Source: Acidimicrobiia bacterium (lineage in GTDB: Bacteria > Actinomycetota > Acidimicrobiia > Spongiisociales > UBA11373). From it: 64,000 nucleotides of DNA. Position numbers and translations under genes: made by a program. The DNA is taken from contig JAJCYA010000054.1 in the NCBI GenBank assembly GCA_029263095.1, positions 1-64,000 of the forward strand, read 5' to 3'. This document shows, piece by piece, positions 15,615 to 24,856 of this stretch; position 1 is the first letter of the stretch; every line of letters begins with the position of its first letter. A model generated the notes under the pieces. That model worked only from the letters and a program-made list of their open reading frames with translations, was not told the origin of the DNA and ran no database searches.

Positions 15615-16649
15615 ATGAGACACCTTTCGATCACCGCACTCTTTGCGAGCCTTGCTCTGGCTCTAGTGGCTGTGATTGGCCTCGGTCTGGCGATGGGCGC
15701 GGTGGAGATTGGCCCGCCGCAGGTCCTCGGAATCCTGCTGGGCCATATCGGGATCGATACCGGTATCGATTACTCGTCGACACAGGACGCTGTTCTGTGG
15801 TCGATCCGCCTCCCGCGAGTGGCGCTGGGGGTTGCCGTCGGCGCTGCCTTGGGCGTGGCCGGTGCCGCCTTCCAGGGGATCTTTCGCAATCCACTCGCCG
15901 ATCCCCATCTGATTGGGATTTCGAGCGGTGCGGCCCTTGGGTCGGTCGTCGCCGTGTTGCTCTTGGGAGGTCTGGTCGGGTCCGTCGCCGGTCCTATCGG
16001 CGGCATTACGGGAGGTCTCGGAGCCGGTATGGCGGTGTACGTGCTGGCGAGGCACGAGGGTCGAACCGAGGTTGTGACCTTGGTTCTGGCAGGTTTGGCG
16101 GTGGCGGCAATCGGGAGCGCGGGAGCCGCATTCCTCAGTGTCGCGGCGGACGATGCCCGGCTCGGGAGTGTGCTCTTCTACTCCCTGGGGAGTCTCTCGG
16201 TTGCCACATGGGACCTGCTGTGGATGACCCTCCCGTTTGTTGCGCTTGCGGTGATCGCGCTGCCGCTGACGGCGCGGCGGCTCGACCTGGTCCTCCTCGG
16301 CGAGCGCGAGGCGGCGCACCTCGGAGTTGACGTGGAACGCACGCGAATTCTCGTTGTGGGACTGGCAACGGCTGCGGTGGGAGCCTCCGTCGCGGCCGCG
16401 GGAGCGATCGGGTTCATCGGCCTGTTAGTACCGCACGGGGTTCGCCTTCTAGCCGGCCCGGGGCACCGGGTTCTGCTTCCGGCGAGCGCAATTGGAGGCG
16501 CGGTCCTGGTGGTGCTCGCCGATGTGGTTGCGCGAACGGTGGCCCTTCCCCTCGAAGTACCAATCGGGCTGCTGACGGCCATGGTCGGTGGACCGGTGTT
16601 CCTGATGCTCCTCGGTCGGACCAGGAGGGAACACGGAGGATGGGGATGA
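15615..16649 (+). CDS. hmuU: FecCD-family permease of the heme/siderophore/B12 importer
   Basis: The 344-residue integral membrane protein has about ten hydrophobic segments. It shows the FecCD landmarks LPRVALGVAVGAALGVAGAAF, NPLADPHLIGISSGAALG and, near the C-terminus, GAIGFIGLLVPHGVRLL, the contact surface for the ATPase. It starts 19 bases after hmuT and its stop overlaps the ATPase start by four bases, so the three are co-transcribed and probably made in fixed ratio. Confidence 0.92.
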   Translation: MRHLSITALFASLALALVAVIGLGLAMGAVEIGPPQVLGILLGHIGIDTGIDYSSTQDAVLWSIRLPRVALGVAVGAALGVAGAAFQGIFRNPLADPHLIGISSGAALGSVVAVLLLGGLVGSVAGPIGGITGGLGAGMAVYVLARHEGRTEVVTLVLAGLAVAAIGSAGAAFLSVAADDARLGSVLFYSLGSLSVATWDLLWMTLPFVALAVIALPLTARRLDLVLLGEREAAHLGVDVERTRILVVGLATAAVGASVAAAGAIGFIGLLVPHGVRLLAGPGHRVLLPASAIGGAVLVVLADVVARTVALPLEVPIGLLTAMVGGPVFLMLLGRTRREHGGWG

Positions 16650-17425
16650 GTATTTGCGCGGCGGTCGGCGTTGGCTACGAGGTCGGTGATGCGACGCTTC
16701 TGCATGGCGTCGACCTTGCCGTGGCTGCCGGTGACTTCCTGGGGATCATCGGACCCAATGGCGCCGGGAAGACGACTTTGCTGGAGGTGCTTGCCGGCGA
16801 GCTCGCTCCGACCAACGGACTGGTCGAAATAGATGGATGCGACATCGGTGAGATCACTCTCCGCGAGCTCTCGCTGCGGCGCGCTGTGTTGCCCCAGCAT
16901 CATCTCCTGCAGTTCGCGTTCAGATGCCTCGACGTCGTGATGATGGGGAGGTATCCCCACGAGGGTTCGGAGGCCGAAGCTCGGGCAGTGGCCGATCGTG
17001 TGATGATCGAGACAGACACCGCCCACCTGGCAGATCGGCTCTATCCGACCCTGAGCGGGGGAGAACAGACGCGGGTGTCGTTGGGGCGTGTCTTGGCGCA
17101 AAGCACCCCATTGCTCTTGCTAGACGAACCGACTGGGAGCCTGGATCTGAGGCATCAGGAGCTCGTTATGGGCACATTGCGAGACCTGGCAGAGACCGGC
17201 GTTGCCGTCGTGGCCGTCCTGCACGACATCAATCTCGCGGCACGGTTCGCCAACCGGATCATGATCATGGATCGTGGCTCGGTCCGGGCGATCGGATCTC
17301 CCGACGATGTTCTGCGTCCGGAGGTGCTCGGGCCCGTCTACGGGATCGATGTGACGGTCGTGCGTCACCCCGAGATCGACCGTCCCCTCATTCTCCCGAT
17401 CGGCGACGACGGAAGGGCCGGGTGA
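16646..17425 (+). CDS. hmuV: ATP-binding subunit of the heme/siderophore/B12 importer
   Basis: The ATG at 16646 (ATGA overlap with the permease stop) gives 259 residues; an ATG six bases earlier is possible. The protein has Walker A GPNGAGKTT, Q-loop LPQHH, signature LSGGEQTRVSLGRVLAQ, Walker B LLLLDEPT and the switch His in LHDIN. It powers uptake through the permease. The last 38 bases overlap the convergent glycosyltransferase gene. Confidence 0.92.
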   Translation: MSICAAVGVGYEVGDATLLHGVDLAVAAGDFLGIIGPNGAGKTTLLEVLAGELAPTNGLVEIDGCDIGEITLRELSLRRAVLPQHHLLQFAFRCLDVVMMGRYPHEGSEAEARAVADRVMIETDTAHLADRLYPTLSGGEQTRVSLGRVLAQSTPLLLLDEPTGSLDLRHQELVMGTLRDLAETGVAVVAVLHDINLAARFANRIMIMDRGSVRAIGSPDDVLRPEVLGPVYGIDVTVVRHPEIDRPLILPIGDDGRAG

Positions 17426-18440
17426 CGGATCCGAGGATCCATCGCAGGGCGGCCCCTGCTCGCATCGGAAGCCTTGAGATCATGAGGAGCGCTCCGATTC
17501 GCAACGACCGGCGACCGCGCATCGCGGTGCGGAGGTGGATGGCAGCTTCCTTTCGTTCTCCGACCTCCAGCAGTTCCTCGCCGAGCCAAGCGTGCGCTCC
17601 GGCCTGTGCCCGTCGGAGCCCCGTATCGGAGGTCCTTCCGTTGTCGGCTGTGACCGCTTTGTCGATCGTCTTCAAATAGTTGCGCGCCATTTGGACCATG
17701 AGGTCGGGGTGGGTGAGCTGGTCTGGTGCCCCCACTCGGTAATTGATCGTGGAGAGGTCGGCGAAGGCGACGGGTCCGGCGGCGCACGCCCTGAGATGGA
17801 AATCAAAATCCTCACCGGTTGTGGTGAGGGATTCATCGAATCCACCCACTGAGGAGCACAGGTCGCTCGTCATGAGAACCGTTGACGTGTGCACCAGGTT
17901 GCCGCCGAGCATCGCCGGGTAGAAGTTGCCGTACCAGAGCCTTCCGCCGTCGGCGTCTGGTCTGTCGATAGGTTGTGAACTATCGGCGATCTCTGCGAGA
18001 TCGATCTCGGCATAACGGCGGTAGAAAGCGCGCAGGTAGCGATGAGCGATCGGAGATCCATTGGCGTCGACGGCGGCCATGTCTGTCCAAACCAGCTCGG
18101 CGTCGGGAAGGCGGTCGAGGCATTCCAACTGGAATTCGATCTTCCACGGGTACCACTCGTCGTCCGAATCTAGGAATGCGATGTGTGAGCCCGCCGCTTG
18201 CTCGAGCCCCGTATTGCGGGCGGCGGCGACGCCGCGGTTCTCGGTGCGGAGGAACACGAACCGGTCGTCGGATCCGAATCGGCCTTCGAGTTGCTCGGCG
18301 GTGTGATCGGTGGATCCGTCGTCGATGACTATCGCTCTCATCTCCCCATGTGTCTGTTCGAGCGCCGAGGAGATCGCTCGTTGCACCCTGACGGCGCGAT
18401 TGAAGGTCGGAATGATCACTGAAACGACCGAAGTTGTCAC
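17388..18440 (-). CDS. Family 2 glycosyltransferase
   Basis: The frame is open far upstream, but the fold begins at the GTG at 18440, which overlaps the preceding gene's stop (GTGA), giving 350 residues. Motifs are VSVIIPTFNRAVRVQRAI, IVIDDGSTD for the nucleotide sugar, ENRGVAAARNTGLE and FLDSDDEWYP with the metal-binding DxD, followed by GGFDESLTTTGEDFDFHLR. It is a cytoplasmic GT-A enzyme that probably builds a surface glycan. The substrate cannot be predicted. Confidence 0.88.
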   Translation of the reverse strand: MTTSVVSVIIPTFNRAVRVQRAISSALEQTHGEMRAIVIDDGSTDHTAEQLEGRFGSDDRFVFLRTENRGVAAARNTGLEQAAGSHIAFLDSDDEWYPWKIEFQLECLDRLPDAELVWTDMAAVDANGSPIAHRYLRAFYRRYAEIDLAEIADSSQPIDRPDADGGRLWYGNFYPAMLGGNLVHTSTVLMTSDLCSSVGGFDESLTTTGEDFDFHLRACAAGPVAFADLSTINYRVGAPDQLTHPDLMVQMARNYLKTIDKAVTADNGRTSDTGLRRAQAGAHAWLGEELLEVGERKEAAIHLRTAMRGRRSLRIGALLMISRLPMRAGAALRWILGSVTRPFRRRRSGE

Positions 18441-18754
18441 GGTGCAACGACCGTGTTGTCGTGTCGGGCGGTCATTGTGACGGCGACGGCGATGGCCCCT
18501 GCTGCGGCCCAGGCGATCGGGAGGGGCCGGCCTCCGATCTGGGGTGCCCACGCCATGGGGAGATCGAATCGGTGGGCAAGAGAGGCAACCACAGCGGCGC
18601 CGATCAGGGCGAGGCCTGCAACGCGTCTCCGCATTGCCATTTGTCCCAGCGCGATCACCGGTCCGACAGCGGCCGCAGTGACAGCGGCCAGGGCACCGAT
18701 CCACAGGGCAGACTCGAACACGAACCGGCCTACCTCGCGCAGTAGCAGGGTCAC
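18437..18754 (-). CDS. Small membrane protein of unknown function
   Basis: The 105-residue protein has three hydrophobic segments (about residues 10-38, 42-62 and 78-95) with an arginine cluster MRRR between the first two. I recognise no family. The GTG start at 18754 overlaps the upstream glycosylase stop, and its own stop overlaps the glycosyltransferase GTG, so it is translated within a three-gene operon and is likely real despite the lack of recognised relatives. Confidence 0.6.
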   Translation of the reverse strand: MTLLLREVGRFVFESALWIGALAAVTAAAVGPVIALGQMAMRRRVAGLALIGAAVVASLAHRFDLPMAWAPQIGGRPLPIAWAAAGAIAVAVTMTARHDNTVVAP

Positions 18755-19311
18755 GACTGGGCCTTCTTTGCTGCCTTTGCCGCGCGTTTGTGCTCACGTA
18801 GCTCGAGGATCTGCTCGTACCTCTCCACGTCGGCGATCGAACGCCAGTCGGCGGCCTCGCTCTCCCATCCTGGGGGAGCCTCGCCGAGACGCTTGCCGAT
18901 GACGCCGATAAAGACACGAGCCTTGGACTCGCCGAAACCGGGAAGCGCTCGTAGACGGCTGAGCAGATCGGCCCCATCCGCGGCGTCGCGCCAGACCGAG
19001 GCGGCATCGCCTTTGTAGTGCTCGAGGAGGTGCAGACAAAGATCGCGAGTTCGGGACCCCATCGATCCAGGGAACCGGTGCAGGGCCGGTGGCCCCTTGA
19101 AGGCCGCAGCCAGCGTCTCGTCGTCGAGAGCGGCGATAGCTTGCGCGTCGAGTTCGCCGCCGAGCCGTTCCGCGAGAAGATGGGGTGACCTAAACGCCCG
19201 CTCCATCGGGAATTGTTGATCGAGCAGCATCCCGATCAACGCGGCAAGCGGATTGGACGCCAGCAACCGGTTGGCGTCCTCGTCCTCGGTGAACGGCAGT
19301 GAATCGGGCAT
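18751..19311 (-). CDS. HhH-GPD family DNA glycosylase-like protein (TIGR03252 type)
   Basis: Starting at the ATG at 19311 the protein has 186 residues and matches the actinobacterial TIGR03252 pattern: NPLAALIGMLLDQQFPMERAF, PPALHRFPGSMGSRTRDLC and the helix-hairpin-helix LRALPGFGESKARVFIGVIG. Relatives are annotated as base-excision repair proteins; activity is not established. The longer upstream open frame overlaps the divergent deacetylase and is rejected. It heads an overlapping operon with a membrane protein and a glycosyltransferase, an association without an obvious functional reason. Confidence 0.85.
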   Translation of the reverse strand: MPDSLPFTEDEDANRLLASNPLAALIGMLLDQQFPMERAFRSPHLLAERLGGELDAQAIAALDDETLAAAFKGPPALHRFPGSMGSRTRDLCLHLLEHYKGDAASVWRDAADGADLLSRLRALPGFGESKARVFIGVIGKRLGEAPPGWESEAADWRSIADVERYEQILELREHKRAAKAAKKAQS

Positions 19312-19395
19312 CGACGGCTCTCCGGTATCGGGTGCTCTCACGATACCGGCAGGGCAATCACGAGCGAGACGGTATCGCACCGATAGCATCGTGTT

Positions 19396-20406
19396 GTGGG
19401 ATGGAAATCCGCAGCGCTCTCCACCGTCCGCCGTCTCGGTGGCTTCCGACTGGTCGGGAGCTGGTACGGACGTCGCCGACTCACCGTTCTGGCATACCAC
19501 CGAGTCATCGATTTGGATTCGCCTGACTTCGTCGGCTTCCGCGGCAATGTGAGTGCCGCGCCTCGGGAGTTCGAAACTCAGATGGAGTGGATCGCCGAGC
19601 GGATGAATCCGGTCTCGATCGAACAGGTGGCCCGTTCTCTCGATGGAGGACGTCTGCCCGATCGTCCGGTTCTCGTCACGTTCGATGATGGATATCGCGA
19701 CAACCTGGATCACGCCCTGCCGGTGTTGGAGCGACTGGCAATTCCGGCAACCGTGTTCCTCGCTACCGATCACGTCGGCTCTGCGGTCCCGTTTTGGTGG
19801 GATCTGGTGGCCTGGCGGTTTGCGACGTCGGGGGTGCGGCAGGCGAGCCTGCCCCTGCTGGGCGAGACTGAGTGGTCAGACTCTCATGAGATCGCCCGGC
19901 GGTGGATCGTGGCGGCCAAGCAGCTGCTCGAGACGGCCAAGGTGGAGGCCGTGGCTGCATTGTCCGATCAATTGGGCGGCACAGATCCGGCCGCTGCATT
20001 CGGCTCCACCCTGGTCGATTGGGCTGGGGTGCGACGAATGAGTGGCTCCGGTGTGTTGTTCGGGGCACACACTTGTAGTCATCCAATCCTGACAAGGATC
20101 GACACCGATCAGGTGGTCGGTGAGGTGAGCCAATCGGTCGCCCGAATCAGGGAAGAGGTCGGAAGTCCGGTCTTGGGTTTCGCCTATCCGAACGGACAAC
20201 GCGGAGATTTCGACGACGTGGCTCAGCGAGCGGTCAGTTCGGCGGGAGTACCGCTCGCCTTCTCTCTCGTGCCCGGTCCGGCCCGCCCATCGGAGATCCG
20301 GAAGGATCCGCTTGCGATCAGACGCGTCTACGTGCACCACGGGGATGGCATGGAGCGGTTCGTCGCCAAGGTCGCCGGCATCCCGAGGTTGACGGGGCGT
20401 TCATGA
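19396..20406 (+). CDS. Polysaccharide deacetylase (NodB-type) family protein
   Basis: The 336-residue protein carries the NodB-fold motifs: VLAYHRVI at the start, LVTFDDGYRDN with the catalytic and metal-binding Asp residues, FGAHTCSHPILTRI for the metal-binding His pair, and FAYPNGQRGDF. It probably removes N-acetyl groups from a cell-surface glycan. The start is a GTG at 19396. Its stop overlaps the next gene (ATGA), and it faces the large polysaccharide operon, fitting a role in capsule or exopolysaccharide modification. Confidence 0.88.
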   Translation: MGWKSAALSTVRRLGGFRLVGSWYGRRRLTVLAYHRVIDLDSPDFVGFRGNVSAAPREFETQMEWIAERMNPVSIEQVARSLDGGRLPDRPVLVTFDDGYRDNLDHALPVLERLAIPATVFLATDHVGSAVPFWWDLVAWRFATSGVRQASLPLLGETEWSDSHEIARRWIVAAKQLLETAKVEAVAALSDQLGGTDPAAAFGSTLVDWAGVRRMSGSGVLFGAHTCSHPILTRIDTDQVVGEVSQSVARIREEVGSPVLGFAYPNGQRGDFDDVAQRAVSSAGVPLAFSLVPGPARPSEIRKDPLAIRRVYVHHGDGMERFVAKVAGIPRLTGRS

Positions 20407-21410
20407 ACGAGCAGATTCGCCATGCGACAGAACGGGCCATTTCGGAATGCTTGGGAGCCGAGGCGACCGTGACCGGATGGGACGCGGTCGAAGAGAGGAC
20501 GTGGTCGTGGCATCTCCAGATCCAAGTTGCCGGGCCCCGAGGTGGCGACTTCATCCTCAAGATTCCGCGCTGGGAGGAGGTCGCGACGCTTGAGGCGGCG
20601 CTGATCGCCGGAGAGCAGTCGGCCACCAGGGGCGAGTTCGAGAGTCTGCGGCGGATCGATGTGGCAGTGGCGTCGTCGGGCGACCCCGGCCTCACCGCGG
20701 TGGAGCCGATTGCATTCGTGACCGAGATCAACGGGATTCTCATGCGGCGGCTCGAGGGCGGTTCGTTGCGGGAGCGGCTCGGAATCGGGAGGGGGACCGG
20801 TGAGGTCGAAGCGTTGTTCGATCGCGTTGGGCGGTGGATTCGGGTACATCACGGTGTCGAGGGGGAGCTGGAGCGGGTTCCGTTCGTGGCTAACGGCGAA
20901 GTAACTATGTGGCGCAAGGCCGAGGAGGAGATCCGGCGCTCCGGGCACATACCGCGGGGATTGCTGCCGGCGATGGCGTTGCTTCGCCTTGCAGCTGAGG
21001 GGCTCAATGGTATCGGCGAGCCGCATACCGACATCCACGGTGACCTCACTGCATCGAATGTCTTGGTGACACCGGATGATCGGGTTGCTGTGATCGATTC
21101 CAATCGCGTGCGAGGACCTGCGTTGTGCGACGTGGCGCACATCCTGGCCGACATCAGGCTCGACAAGTCACAGCTGGCCACGGCCGGGAGGATGCGCCCC
21201 GAGACAACCGTCGCTGCATGGGAGCGCCGCTTGATCGATTCCGCTGGGTATCGGGACGAGCCTCTGGTGGGCTACAGGCTTGCCAGTCGCGCCGTTGAAC
21301 GTTGGATGGAAATCGAACACGACCTGACGGGGCCGTCGCGGCTGGGTCTGCTACCGGGACGTTCGCTGCTGCGACGCGTTGTCAGTCGGCGCCTCGACGC
21401 TGTGGTTTGA
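20403..21410 (+). CDS. Aminoglycoside-phosphotransferase-like kinase (APH/choline kinase fold)
   Basis: The 335-residue protein has the small-molecule kinase core: an N-lobe Lys in GDFILKIPR, the Brenner motif DIHGDLTASNVL with the catalytic Asp, and AVIDSNRVRG in place of DFG, followed by DVAHILADI. It is translationally coupled to the deacetylase gene. The substrate is unknown; the context suggests a sugar or lipid intermediate of surface glycan synthesis rather than an antibiotic. Its 3' end overlaps the convergent GNAT gene by 29 bases. Confidence 0.78.
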   Translation: MNEQIRHATERAISECLGAEATVTGWDAVEERTWSWHLQIQVAGPRGGDFILKIPRWEEVATLEAALIAGEQSATRGEFESLRRIDVAVASSGDPGLTAVEPIAFVTEINGILMRRLEGGSLRERLGIGRGTGEVEALFDRVGRWIRVHHGVEGELERVPFVANGEVTMWRKAEEEIRRSGHIPRGLLPAMALLRLAAEGLNGIGEPHTDIHGDLTASNVLVTPDDRVAVIDSNRVRGPALCDVAHILADIRLDKSQLATAGRMRPETTVAAWERRLIDSAGYRDEPLVGYRLASRAVERWMEIEHDLTGPSRLGLLPGRSLLRRVVSRRLDAVV

Positions 21411-22488
21411 CGCTTCCAACGATCGATTTGGCGACCCACAGAGCTCGACCTCTCCTGCTCGTTGGGCGTCTGATCCGCAGATTCTCGCGTTCTTCGGCTC
21501 CCCAAGCACGCTTGTAACTCTCGTCGCCGCGCAGAAAATCGAAGTCGGCGGCTCCTTCGGAAGCAGCGGACTGGATCGCCCGAGCCATGATCCGGCGGCC
21601 CGGTCCATAGCGTGCCCACTCCTGGTCGAACCCGGTGGTGTAGAAGGCAACGACATCGAAAGCTCGCATGCACCAGATGACTGCAATGGGTTGGCCTCCC
21701 ACGTCGAGCCGCCACATCCTGAGCCTGCCCGCCTGAAGTAATCGTTGGGCGGCGAGCCTCAGGAAGTCAATGACCTCAGGGTCGGAGAAGACGCCGGAAC
21801 TGCCTTTGGCGGTCCGAATCGCCTGGTGCATTCGCACGAGGGCGTCGAACGTCGGATTGAGGTCCTCGGGGGTGGTGACCATTCGTTCCTCGACGGGTGC
21901 TCCGGCCTCGGCATCGAGTTTGCGCGCATACCGCTTCAGATTCTGGCGATGACTGCGACCGAAACGCGCGGTTACCTCACTCCAGTCCTCGGAAAGCGGT
22001 AGGTGGGGTACCGGAATCCTCTCGGCCCGATCGTTCTTGCGACGGAGTGTGAGGCGGGGGAGGTGCCCGTTGCTCACGACACCGTCGAGATCGAGTACGT
22101 CCCAACGGTGGTCGTTGCCAACGGCTGTCCACAACACGTCGGCGACGCCTGCTCCGGATGCGGTACGGACGATCAGATCGAGGTGGTCCGGCGCCGTGGC
22201 GTCACTCCCAAGCAATCGGAGTTCGCGCACCATGACACCGGCGCGCCGTCTGGAGGCGACAAAGAACGGGGCAATCCCAATGAGCCGTCCGTCGTTCGCA
22301 TCGCGCGCCGTTACGACCTCGAGATCGGCGTCGGCTCCGAGCGTGTCGAGCCAAGCTCCGATCCACGGCCAGGTGAGAAAGGGAGACTTGACGTCTGAGT
22401 TTGCGAGTAGCTCGTCCCATTCGGAGCCGAGAGAGCGGACGGTGTCACGATCCAACCGTTCGACAACGGGGAGGTGTCGAAGGGTCAT
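21382..22488 (-). CDS. CelD/BcsL-like GNAT acetyltransferase (Acetyltransf_6)
   Basis: From the ATG at 22488 the protein has 368 residues. It shows the CelD-family arrangement of a SPFLTWPWIGAWLDTL segment, FGRSHRQNLKRYARKLDAE and a C-terminal GNAT half with VWCM-like strand (AVIWCMRAFDVVAFYTTG) ending DFDFLRGDESYKRAWG. Such proteins are linked to cellulose or exopolysaccharide synthesis and resemble FemAB peptidyl or acyl transferases. The upstream open frame is a shadow of the next gene. It is the last gene of the polysaccharide operon and its start overlaps the preceding stop (ATGA). Confidence 0.82.
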   Translation of the reverse strand: MTLRHLPVVERLDRDTVRSLGSEWDELLANSDVKSPFLTWPWIGAWLDTLGADADLEVVTARDANDGRLIGIAPFFVASRRRAGVMVRELRLLGSDATAPDHLDLIVRTASGAGVADVLWTAVGNDHRWDVLDLDGVVSNGHLPRLTLRRKNDRAERIPVPHLPLSEDWSEVTARFGRSHRQNLKRYARKLDAEAGAPVEERMVTTPEDLNPTFDALVRMHQAIRTAKGSSGVFSDPEVIDFLRLAAQRLLQAGRLRMWRLDVGGQPIAVIWCMRAFDVVAFYTTGFDQEWARYGPGRRIMARAIQSAASEGAADFDFLRGDESYKRAWGAEERENLRIRRPTSRRGRALWVAKSIVGSVKPQRRGAD

Positions 22489-23657
22489 GTCGAGGTCCTG
22501 TCTGCTTGTGCCCAGATAGCGCTTTGGCGGCCCGTGACGTGACGGAACAGTCCCCGGAGTGCCGCGATGTTGGAGTCCACCAGGAACCGAGGTACGTATC
22601 CGAGGCGGCCCAGAACGGGCTCGAGCCTGCGACCGGCGGCTGCCATCGCGTAGAAGACCACCTGGGCCACGAGCGTGGCGACACCCCATCTGCCGGCGAG
22701 GGACGCAAACCCACCGCCGGACGCCGGGAGCAGCACCGCCAGGGCGGAGGCAATCGCCGCTCCGATCATCCCAAGTGGGACGAGAGGACGCAGCAGCTTG
22801 TGTGAGACGAGCATCCAAGCCACCACCGGTCTCTTCCACGGGATCTCGCGATGGGCTCGGCCGAAGAGCTGATACTGGCCTGCGACCATGCGTGAACGTC
22901 GCTCGGACTCCTCGGCGGGGGAGGCAGAGATTGTCTCGTAGGAGACCGCTTCCGGACAGAAGACAACGTTGTATCCGGCGCGGATGACCGAGTGAGCCAT
23001 CCACTGATCGTCGTTGATCGTGCCCTCAGGCGCCGGTGTGAACAGATCGCGCCGGATGCTGGCAACTTCTCCGTTGGCACCAACCGTGCATCCGAGACGG
23101 GTCTCCATACGCCTGATGTGCGATTCGTATTTCCAGTATGCGCCCTCGGAGAATCCCAGTCCGTTCCCTCCGGCGACCGTCTTGTAGCCAACCGTCATGC
23201 CGATTCGATCGTCAGAGTATGGGGCCACCAAACGTCTGACGGCATCGGGCCGGAATCGGTTGTTGGCGTCCGAAAACACGACGACCTCACCGGTTGCCCA
23301 CGGCATGGCGCGGTTGATTGCGGCCATTTTCCCTTTGCGCTCGGGTTCGTGGAATACCTCGACACCCCGGTCGGCGAAGCCGCGAGCGATCTTCGGGGTG
23401 GAGTCGTTCGATCCGTCCGCAGCCACGATGATTTGGAGCAACTCAGAGGGATAGTCGAGCCGGAGGACCGCCTCGAGCTTGCCGGCGAGGACGGTTTCCT
23501 CGTTGTGGGCGGCAACGATGAGCGTGACCTTGGGTAGCGGTCCCTCGGGCCACCGGTGAGACCGCCGGGCCATTGCCGCCAGTGTGACCATCAACGGGTA
23601 CCCGGCGTAGACGTAGACGACGAGACCGACCGACGCCCAAAACAATGCTCCGGTCAT
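22485..23657 (-). CDS. Membrane-bound processive-type family 2 glycosyltransferase
   Basis: The 390-residue protein has one N-terminal membrane segment, a GT-A domain and a C-terminal membrane bundle. Motifs are VTLIVAAHNEE, IVAADGSNDSTPKIA, FSDANNRFRPDA, TINDDQWMAHSVI and RRSRMVAGQYQLF, the last aligning with the QxxRW-type acceptor region of cellulose/hyaluronan synthases. It probably polymerises or elongates the exported glycan at the membrane. Both ends overlap neighbouring genes by four bases. Confidence 0.87.
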   Translation of the reverse strand: MTGALFWASVGLVVYVYAGYPLMVTLAAMARRSHRWPEGPLPKVTLIVAAHNEETVLAGKLEAVLRLDYPSELLQIIVAADGSNDSTPKIARGFADRGVEVFHEPERKGKMAAINRAMPWATGEVVVFSDANNRFRPDAVRRLVAPYSDDRIGMTVGYKTVAGGNGLGFSEGAYWKYESHIRRMETRLGCTVGANGEVASIRRDLFTPAPEGTINDDQWMAHSVIRAGYNVVFCPEAVSYETISASPAEESERRSRMVAGQYQLFGRAHREIPWKRPVVAWMLVSHKLLRPLVPLGMIGAAIASALAVLLPASGGGFASLAGRWGVATLVAQVVFYAMAAAGRRLEPVLGRLGYVPRFLVDSNIAALRGLFRHVTGRQSAIWAQADRTST

Positions 23658-24856
23658 GTCCGCATCTCCCGGTAGTCGGCGATGATGGATGCCGCAATCG
23701 GATCCCAGTCGAAGCTCTGGGACCGGTGACGAGCTCGATCCCCCATACGGGAGGCTTCGGCGGGATCGCTGAGAATCTTGACGAGGGCTCGACCGAAGCC
23801 GTTGACATCGGCTGGCGCTATCAGGAACCCGGTACTCCCGTCCTCGACGTCCTCGGAGAGTGTGCCGAGCGATGTCGCGACGACGGGCGTGCCGAAGGCA
23901 TAGGCGAGCTGGAGAACTCCGCTGGCCGTGGCAGATCGGTAGGGGAGGGCTACTACGTCGGCCAGTTCGAACAGACTGGAGACCTCGTCGAGTGGCAGGT
24001 AGCGGGCGTCGATCGTGATGCGGGTCGAGAGACCAAGCTGTTCGACTCGGTTCTCAAGCGAAGCCGGATCTATTCCCGCAGGCTGTCCGCACACCACGAG
24101 GTGGGCATCGGTCTCGTCGGCGACGAGGCGCCATGCGTCGAGCAGGTCCTCGATGCCCTTGGATGGTCTCAGACCTCCGAAGAACAGCCCAACAGGGGCA
24201 TCTGGTCGGATGCCATATCGCTCCCGGGGGTTGTCGCCTGAGGCTACCAACTCCAAGAACATCGCCTCGTTGCCGTGCCGGATGACCGTCGTGCGTTCTG
24301 GATCGACGGCGAATGCGGACAGGAACCGCTCCCGGGAATTCTCGCCGTGCAAGTACACGCGATCGAATGATTGGTACAAGGCGTGGGACTGAAGGCGGTT
24401 GACAAACCGAACGATCCCGCCGCGTTCACGCGGCTCGAATTCGTGACAGATCTGGGTGACGGTGATGCCGGCGCGACGCAACCGCCTGAGGAACACCGCT
24501 TGGAATGGGAACCGGATGATGGCGAACTGCGCAACGTCGGGCCGTTCAGCTAGGAGATGGCGAGTCAGCCGAGTCCACTCGATGGCGTAGCGAACTCCGC
24601 GAACGGCCCTGCGTACCTTGCGGTAGAGCTTGGTGGCGAGCGCTGCCACACCGGCTGAGGAGGTCTGTTCACCGACTGCCGGCCACAGGCGCAGCCGGGG
24701 ATCCACGGTGAAGTTGTGCGGAAGGGATGCCAACTCGTAGTGCCGACCCGTGATGAGGGTGACTTCACCACCCTGTTCTGCGAGCGCTGTGCACAACTGG
24801 TACGCGTAGTGCACCATGCCGCCCGCTCCGTCCGGTTCGATGACGAAGATCCTCAT
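23654..24856 (-). CDS. Family 4 glycosyltransferase
   Basis: The 400-residue GT-B enzyme opens with the acceptor-side loop EPDGAGGMVHYAYQLCTALA and has the C-terminal nucleotide-sugar site GLFFGGLRPSKGIEDLLDAW, LPYRSATASGVLQLAYAFGTPVVAT and the Glu-containing segment before it. It adds a retaining-type sugar to a growing lipid-linked glycan; donor and acceptor are unknown. It sits in the middle of the minus-strand polysaccharide operon with four-base overlaps on both sides. Confidence 0.88.
   Translation of the reverse strand: MRIFVIEPDGAGGMVHYAYQLCTALAEQGGEVTLITGRHYELASLPHNFTVDPRLRLWPAVGEQTSSAGVAALATKLYRKVRRAVRGVRYAIEWTRLTRHLLAERPDVAQFAIIRFPFQAVFLRRLRRAGITVTQICHEFEPRERGGIVRFVNRLQSHALYQSFDRVYLHGENSRERFLSAFAVDPERTTVIRHGNEAMFLELVASGDNPRERYGIRPDAPVGLFFGGLRPSKGIEDLLDAWRLVADETDAHLVVCGQPAGIDPASLENRVEQLGLSTRITIDARYLPLDEVSSLFELADVVALPYRSATASGVLQLAYAFGTPVVATSLGTLSEDVEDGSTGFLIAPADVNGFGRALVKILSDPAEASRMGDRARHRSQSFDWDPIAASIIADYREMRT

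Noticed and set aside
17388-19007. One 539-residue protein covering the glycosyltransferase and upstream region
   Set aside because: The first 189 residues are a frame-shifted read through the membrane protein and glycosylase genes; the GT2 fold begins at the GTG at 18440.
20403-21410. Aminoglycoside resistance kinase
   Set aside because: Only the general kinase fold is visible, and the gene is coupled to a polysaccharide deacetylase, so an antibiotic substrate is not supported.
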